DNA of 64,000 bases from positions 372,001 to 436,000 of the forward strand of contig CAVPZU010000003.1 in assembly GCA_963710355.1 (NCBI GenBank), read 5' to 3'. Origin of the DNA: Fen-1359 sp963710355 (GTDB taxonomy: Bacteria > Planctomycetota > Phycisphaerae > Sedimentisphaerales > Anaerobacaceae). The notes below the pieces were generated by a model. That model searched no databases, was not told where the DNA came from, and was given only the letters and a program-made list of their open reading frames with translations. Both the position numbers and the translations under genes were made by a program. Within the stretch, counting starts at the first letter, position 1. Every line of letters starts with the position of its first letter. Positions 9,291 to 18,044 of this stretch are shown piece by piece.

Positions 9291-9649
9291 ATTAAATGCA
9301 ATCAAACCAAACAACCAGACGATACCTATGGTATGGTATAGCCATTAACTCCTTTAGAGTATAATTTACTGCTCTGCTTTTCAACAGAACTTACAAGAAA
9401 AAAACCGTTTTTTAATGCCGCCTTCATAAAATTTTAACCATCCTTTGTCATTCAACAAATAAATCCGGCTGCCATTCGTTAAAAAGGCCTTTCAATAAAT
9501 GCTTTTTCAAAAAATCAACGGTTCCCTCCCCTTCCCTGCATAAACGCATAGCAATCTATATATATCAATCCGTATTAGAATAGCAAGACAACCCCTGTAT
9601 CCCAAAAAGGGGTAAGTTGCAAAAATGCCTTTTTTACGCAAATTTTTAC

Positions 9650-9677
9650 TTGCTTTTTCCAGTAAAAAATATATAAT
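9650..9677 (+). promoter_or_regulatory. sigma-70-type promoter in the yggS-MFS gap
   Basis: TTGCTT (9650-9655), 16-base spacer, then a perfect TATAAT (9672-9677) on the plus strand. Transcription would begin near 9684 and run toward two hairpins at 9820-9835 and 9847-9899. Confidence 0.5.
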
Positions 9678-9683
9678 AAGGCT

Positions 9684-9909
9684 TAAGTTTTGGAGGAACA
9701 AAGCGAAAATAGAATTGTGGGGTTTGTTTTTTTTGAAATTGCGAGATTTGGTTAAATTTGCAGTTGACAGACCTCGGGGAAATGATTAGCTTTATTGTTC
9801 CCACACAAAAATAACAAATAACTGCGGTTGCAGTTTTTTAAACCTCGGCGAGGCAGCGTGGCATACCGGTTTCCCCCCCAGCCGGTTCCACCACCTCGCC
9901 TTTTTATTT
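9684..9909 (+). ncRNA. candidate short transcript (sRNA or leader peptide unit)
   Basis: Inferred transcript of 150-220 bases between the promoter at 9650-9677 and the hairpins below. A GGAGG sits at about 9692. No ATG-started gene follows; a 24-codon frame beginning at a TTG (MWGLFFLKLRDLV...) starts ~18 bases later, and ends before the first hairpin, AACTGC-GGTT-GCAGTT followed by T6 (about 9820-9839). Could be a small regulatory RNA, a short peptide gene or spurious. The rest of the 9291-9940 gap contains no supported gene. Confidence 0.3.
9847..9909 (+). terminator. long interrupted hairpin followed by TTTTTATTTT
   Basis: GGCGAGG (9847-9853) pairs with CCTCGCC (9893-9899); inside it GTGG/CCAC and ACCGG/CCGGT extend the stem with small internal loops. 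TTTTTATTTT follows at 9900-9909, an intrinsic terminator shape on the plus strand. It also lies 40 bases after the MFS gene stop on the opposite strand and may act in both directions. Confidence 0.55.
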
Positions 9910-9940
9910 TCAACCTGATGAACCAGCCGGTTTGAACTGT

Positions 9941-11119
9941 TTATTTTCTCCTCTCTATATAACCACCAAAGGCAATTAGCATCACCGCACAAACCAACCC
10001 AATTGAACCGCCGTAAATAAACGTCGTCTCTGCTGAAATATATTTCCACAGCAGACCGGCAATCAAACCTGCGGGCAGGGCCATCAGGCCCACTGCGGTA
10101 TGATACGTCCCCAGGGCCGCAGCCTTTATCTGCCCGCCCGCCAAATCCGATACAATTGCCCTCTGATTGCCGTCGACCGCCGCCACCGAAACCCCATAAA
10201 ATATAAACAGAACAACCAGTCCCGCCACCGACCTTACAAAGACAAAGCCGAAACAGGCCGCTGCGAATAACAGATAACCAAAAACAATTACCTTTCGTTT
10301 CCCAATCTTGTCCGCAAGGACGCCCAACGGCATAACAAAGCCGGCACAAAAAATGTTAAAAAGCACATAAAGCCCGACAGGCAGGACCTTCGACCATTTA
10401 TCTGCGAAAAAGTTTCCCGCCCGAAGGACAAAAAACATATAGCTGAAATTGCCCAGTGCGAAACCTGCGGCAATGGCCAAAAAAATCTTCAGCCCTGCCG
10501 GCAGTGAGCCGAATGGGGAGGCCGCTTTTCTCTCTTTTGGTGCCGTTCTGGTTTCCTTGACAAAGACAAGCGGAATCAGGCAAACCAACGACAATAGCGA
10601 AGCAATAATCAAGATAGACTTAAAACCGAAATTAAATAACCACATTAACACAAAGACAAACAATGACCCAAAGATTGCCCCCAATGTATCAAGTGCCCGG
10701 TGAATCCCAAACCCTGTTCCACTCTGCTGGGGCATAGAATCGGCAATAATCGCATCCCGCGGCGCGTTTCGCAGCCCCTTGCCCAGCCTTTCCAGCGATG
10801 AAACCACAACAGCCTGTTTGAATGTCGTCGATAGCGCCAGCAGCAGCTTAAAAACCGCTGACGTAAAATAGCCCCAAAAAACGAAAATCTTTTTTCTGCC
10901 CGTCCTGCCTGCCAGATAACCGCTCACGACATTCAGTAAGCTCGACAGGCTGTCGCGAATTCCTCCCAGAATCCCGACCGCCAGTTTGCCGCCGCCCAGC
11001 GATTCAATGAACATCGGCAGTATCGGCAGTATCATTTCGCTGCTCAAATCGTTGAGGAAACTTACCACCCCAAGCAAAACTACATTCGCACTAACAGTGC
11101 CAAAAAATTTGCGTTTCAT
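9941..11119 (-). CDS. major facilitator superfamily transporter
   Basis: A 392-residue polytopic inner-membrane protein with about 12 hydrophobic segments and a central hydrophilic loop (KETRTAPKERKAA) between the two six-helix halves, the standard MFS plan. GRTGRKKIFVF after the second helix is the MFS loop 2-3 signature, and LADKIGKRKVIVFG is its repeat in the second half. RLGKGLRNAPRDAIIAD marks a subfamily common in environmental genomes and usually annotated only as MFS; substrate unknown. ATG at 11119. yjbQ lies upstream on the same strand (90-base gap), with no functional link apparent. Confidence 0.87.
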   Translation of the reverse strand: MKRKFFGTVSANVVLLGVVSFLNDLSSEMILPILPMFIESLGGGKLAVGILGGIRDSLSSLLNVVSGYLAGRTGRKKIFVFWGYFTSAVFKLLLALSTTFKQAVVVSSLERLGKGLRNAPRDAIIADSMPQQSGTGFGIHRALDTLGAIFGSLFVFVLMWLFNFGFKSILIIASLLSLVCLIPLVFVKETRTAPKERKAASPFGSLPAGLKIFLAIAAGFALGNFSYMFFVLRAGNFFADKWSKVLPVGLYVLFNIFCAGFVMPLGVLADKIGKRKVIVFGYLLFAAACFGFVFVRSVAGLVVLFIFYGVSVAAVDGNQRAIVSDLAGGQIKAAALGTYHTAVGLMALPAGLIAGLLWKYISAETTFIYGGSIGLVCAVMLIAFGGYIERRK

Positions 11120-11208
11120 AGATTATTTCTTTCGCACACCCCCCACCTCTGACACGCATTTTTATGAGCTAATATTCCTATTCTGAATTCTACATTCTAA
11201 ATTCTTTA

Positions 11209-11619
11209 TTATTCCCCTCTTACCTGCACAAAGACCTTTCTGCTTCGAGGCCCGTCAAATTCGCAAAAATAAATTCCCTGCCAGGTGCCGAGCAAAAGCC
11301 GCCCATCCTTAATCAATATCTGTTTGCTGCATCCTATAATCGAGCTTTTGCAGTGCGCATCTGAATTGCCCTCACCGTGCTGATAGCCCGGATTGTTTTC
11401 AGGCACAAGCTCACTAAGAGTCAGCAGTATATCGTGCATCACATCCGGGTCGGCATTTTCATTTATGGTTATACCAGCCGTCGTGTGCGGACAATAAACA
11501 ATCACATCACCATTTTTTATACCCGTCTTGGCGACAACCGCCTGCACCTTATCTGTAATATCAATCGCCCGATTGCGGCTTTTTGTGCTGACATCAAAAA
11601 CCTCATTTATAATTTTCAT
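11209..11619 (-). CDS. yjbQ: YjbQ family protein (secondary thiamine-phosphate synthase / UPF0047)
   Basis: A 136-residue single-domain member of the UPF0047/YjbQ family. The conserved block CPHTTAGITINENAD is near residue 44, and HxEGNxDAH (QHGEGNSDAHCKSSIIG) near 80 supplies the conserved histidines; LGTWQGIYFCEFDGPR closes the fold. E. coli YjbQ has weak thiamine phosphate synthase activity in vivo, whence the name; the physiological role is unresolved. A dedicated ThiE exists in this window (30589-31649), so an accessory role is possible. Confidence 0.9.
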   Translation of the reverse strand: MKIINEVFDVSTKSRNRAIDITDKVQAVVAKTGIKNGDVIVYCPHTTAGITINENADPDVMHDILLTLSELVPENNPGYQHGEGNSDAHCKSSIIGCSKQILIKDGRLLLGTWQGIYFCEFDGPRSRKVFVQVRGE

Positions 11620-11694
11620 TCCTCAAACCCCATCCATTCATACCTCGTATCTGGTAATGCGCACATCATCATGCTTACCGCAGTCTTTATTATT

Positions 11695-11721
11695 GTCATT
11701 CCCGCACAAGCGGGAATCCAG
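11695..11721. repeat. short palindromic repeat GTCATTCCCGC...GCGGGAATCCAG, copy 2
   Basis: ATTCCCGC-ACAA-GCGGGAAT palindrome with GTC before and CCAG after. It belongs with the copy at 4948-4974. Elements of this exact plan are found across unrelated bacteria. Immediately followed by degenerate GTATTCTGAATTCTGTATTC microrepeats up to the argS stop. Confidence 0.75.
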
Positions 11722-11762
11722 TATTCTGGCTTCTGTATTCTGAATTCTGTATTCTTAAAAAT

Positions 11763-13817
11763 CTACATTTGCTCAACGACCTCGATGCCTAATAAGTTAT
11801 GCAGGCCGTGCTCGATTGTCCTTGCGGTCAGATCGCAGAGTAAAAGCCTCGTTGGCCTCTTGTCAGGGGCGGCATCGAGAACAGGACAATTCGTATAAAA
11901 GACGCTGAACTTCTGCGACAGTTCGTATAAATAGCTTGTCAAGTAGTTCGGCCTGTAATCCGCAACCACCGACTCGATAGCCTCATTATACCGAATAAGC
12001 TGTTTGGCTAAATCCAACTCTGCAGGCTCGGTCAAATCTAATTTCTTTATCCCCACAAGCTCAGTTTCTCTATCAACACTCCTTTCAAAGGCCTTTCTCT
12101 CAATCGACTTTATTCTCGCGTACGCATACTGCATATAAGGCGCCGTGTTGCCCTCCATCGCCAGCATCTTATCGAAACTAAAGACATAATCGCTTGTCCT
12201 GTTGTTCGAGTAATCAGCATACTTTACCGCACCAATCCCGACGGCCTTGGCGATTTGGTCTTTCTTTGCGACTTTTTCTTTCTCGTCGCCGCGTAAATCG
12301 GGATTTTTCTCTTCGACGATTTTCCTCGCTCGTTCTTCGGCCTCATCCAAAAGCTCTTTTAACTTCACGTTTTCGCCCGAACGCGTCTTTAAGGGCTTGC
12401 CGTCTTCGCCAAGCACCGAACCAAACATAACATGAAATGCCTGGCCGTCTTTCAGCCACCCCGCCATTTTCGCCACGGCAAAGAGCATCTCGAAATGCTG
12501 TTTCTGCCGGGCATCAGTCACATAGATAATTTTATCTGCTTTCAGTTCCTGCACCCGATACATCAACGCCGCCAAATCTGTCGTCGCATACAAATACGCT
12601 CCATCGCTTTTCTGAATAATAAACGGCAAAGGTTGACCCTCTTTCGTCTTAAATCCTTCTGGAAAAACACACACTGCCCCCTCCGATTCCACAGCCAATC
12701 CCTTGTCTCTCAACTCCTTAACCACACCCGGCAAAAATTTATTATAAAAACTCTCACCTCTTATTTCATTTCTTCGCCACTTAATTCCAAGTATCCCGTA
12801 GATTTCGTTGCAGTGTTTTAAGGTAAGTTTTCTAACAAACTTCCATGCTTCACGTTCTTGCTTATTTTTTTTACCACCTCTTTGTAACATTGCAGATACA
12901 AATCTTGAAAGAGATTCATAAGGTATAGTTTTTTCCTTACATTTAATAATAGTAGGAATAGTTAAACTCATATCGACTAACAATTCTTCTAATAGATTGA
13001 CGTACTGGTAAACAGCAAGGATTTGTTCCCAAATAATTTCTGAATTTCGTCTCTTGAAATTTACAAGGAAATGTTGAAATATTTTTTTGCCATAACCAAG
13101 AGTGCCGTCAGGTTCCTTCTCTGGATTTTCACGGTCTTCCCGCCAATCTTGTTCGTGTCGGTCTCTTATCTGGTGACAGAGAGCCGTTAGATTTTCCCTA
13201 TTTTTTGCATTAGCCTTTAATTCATTGAGTTCTGTTTGATAATACGGCTTTTCATCTCCATGTTTCTGCTCGGCCATACATATATGCCAAAGACCAAGAA
13301 TAACCATTCCGAAATTTCTTCCCCAGTCGCCGATGTGGTTTTGGCGGATGACTTTATGGCCTTCAAATTCCAAAAGTCGGCATATACAGTCGCCGATGAT
13401 TGTGCTTCGCAAATGGCCGACGTGCATTTGTTTGGCGATATTCGGGCCTGAAAAATCAACAACAACCTTTTGCGGCCTTTGTGTCTTTTCAATTCCCAGC
13501 CGCTCTTTATCTTTGCTGATTTGCAGCAGGTTTTGCACAACAAAATCCGGTTTTAATCTTAAGTTTATAAAGCCCGGGCCGGCCACTTCGGGTTTTTCGC
13601 ATAGACAATCGAGTTCCAAACGCTCGACGATTTTTTCGGCAAGCTGTCGCTGATTGATTTTTATCTTTTTCGCAAGGGCCATTACGCCGTTGACCTGATA
13701 ATCGCCGAATCTGGCATCCGTTGCAGGTGCCACTATAGCAGCGCAGCCCTTCTGCCCCGAAACAGCCTCCATCGCAGCAGTAATCTTTGTCTCAAGAATA
13801 TCAATAATCGACATCAT
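11763..13817 (-). CDS. argS: arginyl-tRNA synthetase with an internal extension
   Basis: Charges tRNA-Arg. Class Ia features: N-terminal Add-1 domain (FGDYQVNGVMALAKKI), HIGH-equivalent HVGHLRSTIIGD near residue 133, a KMSKS-equivalent region LKTRSGENVKL, and the C-terminal DALR-type anticodon domain (YMQYAYARIKS onwards). At ~684 residues it exceeds most bacterial ArgRS (550-600). The excess lies between the HIGH region and GESFYNKF, roughly residues 200-325, where the DNA is AT-richer and the protein is rich in Lys/Asn/Glu. I start at the ATG at 13817 (MMSIIDILETK); a TTG four codons upstream is possible. yjbQ lies downstream. Confidence 0.93.
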   Translation of the reverse strand: MMSIIDILETKITAAMEAVSGQKGCAAIVAPATDARFGDYQVNGVMALAKKIKINQRQLAEKIVERLELDCLCEKPEVAGPGFINLRLKPDFVVQNLLQISKDKERLGIEKTQRPQKVVVDFSGPNIAKQMHVGHLRSTIIGDCICRLLEFEGHKVIRQNHIGDWGRNFGMVILGLWHICMAEQKHGDEKPYYQTELNELKANAKNRENLTALCHQIRDRHEQDWREDRENPEKEPDGTLGYGKKIFQHFLVNFKRRNSEIIWEQILAVYQYVNLLEELLVDMSLTIPTIIKCKEKTIPYESLSRFVSAMLQRGGKKNKQEREAWKFVRKLTLKHCNEIYGILGIKWRRNEIRGESFYNKFLPGVVKELRDKGLAVESEGAVCVFPEGFKTKEGQPLPFIIQKSDGAYLYATTDLAALMYRVQELKADKIIYVTDARQKQHFEMLFAVAKMAGWLKDGQAFHVMFGSVLGEDGKPLKTRSGENVKLKELLDEAEERARKIVEEKNPDLRGDEKEKVAKKDQIAKAVGIGAVKYADYSNNRTSDYVFSFDKMLAMEGNTAPYMQYAYARIKSIERKAFERSVDRETELVGIKKLDLTEPAELDLAKQLIRYNEAIESVVADYRPNYLTSYLYELSQKFSVFYTNCPVLDAAPDKRPTRLLLCDLTARTIEHGLHNLLGIEVVEQM

Positions 13818-13820
13818 CTT

Positions 13821-13975
13821 GAATATCAAATATCAAAAATAAAAATCAAAACTACATATTAAAAATCAAAAATAATTAAAAAACCTGTTTATCTTATCTT
13901 TTTCCTCTGTGTTCTCTGTGGCCTCTGTGGCTAAATTATTTTTTTCTTTTTTTGTCCTCTGTGGCGAAGCTTTGC
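13821..13975. repeat. degenerate intergenic repeats: ATATCAAA strings and CTCTGTG repeats
   Basis: 13821-13880 is made of TCAAATATCAAAAATAAAAATC-like units related to the AT-rich arms at 4975 and 61521. 13905-13975 carries TCCTCTGTGTTCTCTGTGGC and similar CTCTGTGGC units; a related TCTCTGTGTCCTCTG occurs at about 30530. No gene here. Confidence 0.6.
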
Positions 13976-13990
13976 CGTAATCTGCAGCGA

Positions 13991-14786
13991 TTATTCTCCG
14001 TAATATGTGCAACTTGTCCTATCCGTCTCCTGAATCGTGACACAATGCAGGATAGCTTTGTCGAACTGCTCTTTTAATCTATCCCATGCAAAAACAGCCA
14101 GATTTTCTACCGTCGGTATCACCTTTGAAAAATGCGGCACATCAACATTGAGATTCTTATGGTCTAAAATTCTTATCAGCCTTTCATCGACAGCCTTTTC
14201 AAAATCTGCAATGCGTAAATCGCCGCCCTTTGCCTTCACTGTCACCTCAACGATGTAATTGTGTCCGTGACCGGCAGGATTGGCGCATTTGCCGAACACG
14301 CTGAAATTTTCCTGCTCCGATAAACTATCGTTCCACAATTTGTGAGTCGCCGCAAACTCAAACTTCTCGCTAAAATAAATCATATCACTTCTCCGGCTGT
14401 CAATAGCGACTTTCCGTAGCGGATTTAACTGTAAAGCCAATTCGCCCACCTTTGTATTGGCGAATCTGCCCTGCAATTTCTCCTTGCTTTCCGCCAGAAG
14501 CTCGGCAATCTCCGTGAAACCTGCGTGCCTGCCTTCCCTGAAATATCTCCTTATCCATCCGGCAAAAATCGGGACAACAAATTCACGCACCTGTTTATCG
14601 ATATCCAGCACATTGACCACAAAGCCGGTTTTTTCCTCAACCGCCCCTTCCAATGTGACAGCCAGGCTCGAAAAAAACCGCCAGCCCCTCTCCTGCGGGC
14701 TTTGACGAAAAGGTATTAAAGCCCTCGCTGTCCGTCGGCAGAAATGGATTTATCGAAAACCTTACCCTTCTGGTCAACCTGTGCAT
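13991..14786 (-). CDS. two-domain 6-pyruvoyl-tetrahydropterin/6-carboxytetrahydropterin synthase family protein (frameshifted)
   Basis: The C-terminal half is a full QueD/PTPS domain: FEFAATHKLWN, CANPAGHGHNYIVEV with zinc histidines and the catalytic-type Cys, DHKNLN and IQETDRTS. It would make 6-carboxytetrahydropterin for queuosine (or a related pterin) from the folE product dihydroneopterin triphosphate. The first half (MHRLTRRVRFSINPFLP...) has the same size and ordering but lacks the histidines, so it looks like a decayed second copy. The frame breaks in a T7 run (plus-strand A7 at about 14671-14677): before it GLAVFF, after it SSLAVTLEGAVEEK. Reconstructed length ~264. It is downstream of folE in one operon, fitting the pathway. 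Confidence 0.8.
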
Positions 14787-14832
14787 ATAACTGGATTCTA
14801 TTTTCTTTAACTTTGCACTTTGATTTTTGAAC

Positions 14833-15411
14833 TCACTTATGCATCAGGCTCATTACCTCGCTTCTGCTCCTCGGGTCGCTTTTGAAAGTCCCGCGAAGCG
14901 ACGACGTCACCATCACCGAGCCCGGCTTTTTTATCCCGCGGATTGTCATACAACTGTGCGCCGCCTCCAGCACAACCGCCACACCGTAAGGCTTCAGATT
15001 ATTCATCAGAAAATCGGCAATCTGGTCGGTAAGTCTTTCCTGAACCTGCAGCCGCCTTGCGAAACAATCCACAATTCTGGCGAGCTTGCTCACCCCCAGC
15101 ACCTTGCCCTTCGGCAGATACGCCACGTGGGCCGTCCCTATGAACGGCATCAGATGATGCTCGCAAATACTGTAAAACGGAATATCACGCAGCAGCACTA
15201 TCTCATCGTAATTTTCCGTAAAAACGCTGTCGAGGTGTCTTTTCGGGTCTTCCTGCATCCCCCCCAGAAGCTCTGCATACATCCTCGCTACCCTCGCAGG
15301 CGTCTTCCTTATCCCCTCCCTCTGCAGGTCCTCTCCAACCGCATCGAGTATCCCTCTGACCGCTTTTTCTATTTTTTCTATATCAACAATATTGTTATTT
15401 TGCGCACTCAT
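14833..15411 (-). CDS. folE: GTP cyclohydrolase I
   Basis: Converts GTP to 7,8-dihydroneopterin triphosphate, the start of folate and queuosine/pterin synthesis. The 192-residue protein has the zinc ligands in YSICEHHLMPF and HSCMTIRGI, plus GKVLGVSKLARI and RLQVQERLTDQI, all diagnostic for type I. It starts 2 bases after the pepA stop and is followed, after 46 bases, by the QueD-like gene, so pepA-folE-queD-like form one transcription unit on the minus strand. Confidence 0.97.
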   Translation of the reverse strand: MSAQNNNIVDIEKIEKAVRGILDAVGEDLQREGIRKTPARVARMYAELLGGMQEDPKRHLDSVFTENYDEIVLLRDIPFYSICEHHLMPFIGTAHVAYLPKGKVLGVSKLARIVDCFARRLQVQERLTDQIADFLMNNLKPYGVAVVLEAAHSCMTIRGIKKPGSVMVTSSLRGTFKSDPRSRSEVMSLMHK

Positions 15412-15413
15412 TT

Positions 15414-16965
15414 CTATGCCTTCTTCTCTCTCGCAAGATTAACCAGGAACGTTGTAAGCAGTCTCACGCCATATCCGGTTGAGCCTTCAGCAGAATACGC
15501 CGCGTTATGTTCAAATACATCCATACCTGCAATATCCAGATGAACCCACTTTGCCTTATCTATAAACTGTCCGAGGAACGCCGCTGCCGTGCACGCCCCG
15601 CCCCATTTGCTGCCGATGTTTTTCAGGTCCGCAATCTTGCTCTTCATTTCCTTTGCATATTCGTCGCCGCTCGGCATATACCAGACCTTCTCACCGCTTT
15701 GTTCAGCCGCAACCTGCACTTTTTTTATCAGGCCATCATCATTTCCAAAAAGGCCCGCCATATATTGTCCCAGCGCCACCACACACGCCCCCGTAAGCGT
15801 CGCAATATCAATAATAATATCGCACTTCTGCTGCCCTGCATAATGCAAAGCATCGCACAAAATCATCCTGCCCTCTGCGTCGGTATTTTGAATCTCGACC
15901 GTCTTTCCGCTGTAGGTCGTGATAATGTCGCCTGGCCGATAGCTTGTGCCGCTCGGCAGATTTTCCGCAGCCGGTATCAGCCCCCAGACATTTATCGGCA
16001 GCCTCATTTCCGCCGCTGCCTTCAGCGCCGCCATCACCGCTATCCCGCCCGATTTATCGAGTTTCATTGTCTCCATATTCGCCGCAGGCTTTATGCTTAT
16101 CCCGCCCGAATCAAACGTGATGGCCTTTCCAACAAGAGCAACTGTCGGCCCGCCTTTTGGCGGGCTCGACCTTCCCGCTCCGTTGTATCGCAAAATTATA
16201 AACCGAGGCCCGCTTTTCGAGCCCGCTCCTACTGCCAGAATCCCGCCCATTTTTTTCTGCCGCATTGCCCTTTCGTCAAGAACCACACAATCGAGCCGTT
16301 TTGTCTCTTTTGCCAGCTTCTTCGCTTCCGCAGCCAGATTCGGCGGATTTATCACATTGCCAGGCCTGTTCGACAAAGTCCTCGCAAAACTCTGCGCCCT
16401 GCCTAAACAGCAACCGACGGCACAGCCTTTATTTAATCTTTTGCTCTCAGCATCAGCCGGCTCTACAATCTCCACAATCAATTTCTCACTCCTGCCGTCC
16501 TTGCTGCCTGTCACGTACTCATCGTATCGGTAGCTTCCAAAGAACGCTCCTTCCGCACAGGCCTGTCCCATCGCCTCCGCCTCAATCTCTCCTTCGAACA
16601 CCTTGTGCACCGCAAGCGCCAAACTTTTAACCTTCCTCGTCACCGCAGCATTCGCCGCACACGCAGGCTGCCTTACGCAACGTATCGAGCGTGGCCTTTT
16701 TCTTCTCGCCCAATCCTGCCAGCATCAGCCTTTGGGCGCCGATTTTTCCCCCGGTATAGATAACCTCCGTTGTCTGCTCTTCGCCCTTAAAATCGCCCAG
16801 CCTGATTATCTTTTCAATTAGCCCACCGATTTTCTTGTCGAGAGCCTTGTTTGTCTTATCAAGTTTCTTCTCATCCGAAAAAACCCCCACGCAGAGCATA
16901 TCCGTCCTAAACTTATCCAGTTCTGACTTCCGCACCGAGACCTTAACATCAATTATCCTTTTCAT
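15414..16965 (-). CDS. pepA: leucyl aminopeptidase, M17 family (frameshifted)
   Basis: Di-metal aminopeptidase (cytosol aminopeptidase). The catalytic domain is complete: GKAITFDSGGISIKPAANM and the family signature NTDAEGRMILCDAL with its Asp and Glu metal ligands, KLDKSGG, and ATLTGACVVALG. The N-terminal domain starts at MKRIIDVKVSVRKSELDKF (ATG 16965, AGGAAAGAAG upstream) and runs to ACVCGECCGDEEG, where it stops at 16627. One base over the text continues AANAAVTRKVKSLALAV, so a single inserted base near 16635-16650 is inferred. Reconstructed length ~516, slightly longer than E. coli PepA. First gene of pepA-folE-queD-like. Confidence 0.92.
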
Positions 16966-17262
16966 TTTTTCTTCTTTCCTTCTCGACACAATAGAACCCC
17001 GACCCGTCGGGCCAGACCACATAGAAAGTATCAATTCAACCGCCGCAGGCGATTTTCTCATTCTGTATTCTGTGTGTAGTATTCTACCCTCAACCTCCGC
17101 TTTTTGCACCTCAATTTTCTAATTTTAACAAGTGCCTTTTTATGGATGTCGATTAAGGTAACGTGAGGCTCGATTTGGTCAAATGATTTTAAGGGCGCCC
17201 CAACCTCTATTGAAATCTTCAGGCCAGGCAAATGCCCTTATTACGCTGTATAACAGTCCCGG

Positions 17263-18044
17263 CTAATCATTAACGGAAAGCACAGCAATCAGTATCTGTG
17301 TTTCCTTTGAGACAGGACCGCTTTTCGACGCCCAGTCGCCGCCGGCGCCTGCGCCCAGCAATATATCGGCCAGTTGCCGCCCGCTGCCAGTTTGCTCTGC
17401 AGATAGTCCGCAACCGCCTGTGCCCGCCTGGCCGACACCATCCATTGCTGTTTTGTGCCCGGCTCCTGTGCGGCAAAACCGACCACATACAGAGTCGGCC
17501 TCTTTGCACCTGCAGACTCCTGAATATTGGCTGCAAATCTGCCTAAAAACTGCCTGTCCACCTCATCCAGAACAAACTGTCCCCGACCAAACGTCACCGG
17601 CACTATGACAAATTCCGGCTGTCGGCCGCTAATCGGCGACCTGAAGGTCTTGGTCTGACCTTTGAGCTGGTTAAAAATCCGGCGAACCTTTTCTTCGCTT
17701 GCGTCTATTGTTCTGCCAGAATCGGCATCGCCTCCGCTTATAGCATGGTACGTTTTGCGGCTGTCAAGATTCAACGAACTTTCCGGTCCTCCGGCCATTT
17801 CCGCCTTGCCTCCGAACAACTCCGGCATGCCTAATCCTGAAATCGTGCTTCTGAATCCGTAAAGCGTCTTTTCAAAAATTCCTTCACCCTCATTGCATAA
17901 CTTGCCGCTCCTCGCAGTTGACATCGTCAGCAGCATCACGAAAAACGCCATCAGCAGCGATATCATATCGGCAAATGAAATTATCCAAATTGGAGCACGT
18001 TCGCCCTTTTCTTCAACAACGCCAGTTGGCTTCTGCTTTTTCAC
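17263..18044 (-). CDS. MotB-like flagellar stator protein, second tandem copy (frameshifted)
   Basis: Stator subunit that couples ion flow through MotA to peptidoglycan anchoring. Residues 18-40 (APIWIISFADMISLLMAFF) form the single transmembrane helix with the ion-binding Asp; a C-terminal OmpA-like domain (LYVVGFAAQEPG, SARRAQAVADYL) binds the wall. The frame ends early at 17289 with an unrelated Arg-rich tail, but one frame over it continues RQLADILLGAGAGGDWAS to 17263, so a base is missing near 17362-17372. GTG start overlaps the stop of the upstream motB copy by 4 bases (GTGA). Over the membrane helix its DNA is almost identical to that copy (17949-17990 against 18611-18652) while the rest differs. 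Confidence 0.85.

Noticed and set aside
9507..9701. 64-codon minus-strand open frame in the yggS-MFS gap
   Set aside because: No start signal, no family resemblance, and it overlaps the plus-strand promoter; composition is that of AT-rich intergenic DNA.
9841..9905. Minus-strand similarity of GGCGAGGTGGTGGAA to the 5' end of tRNA-Leu
   Set aside because: The closing stem is only 53 nt away and there is no anticodon or T arm; it is a simple interrupted hairpin.
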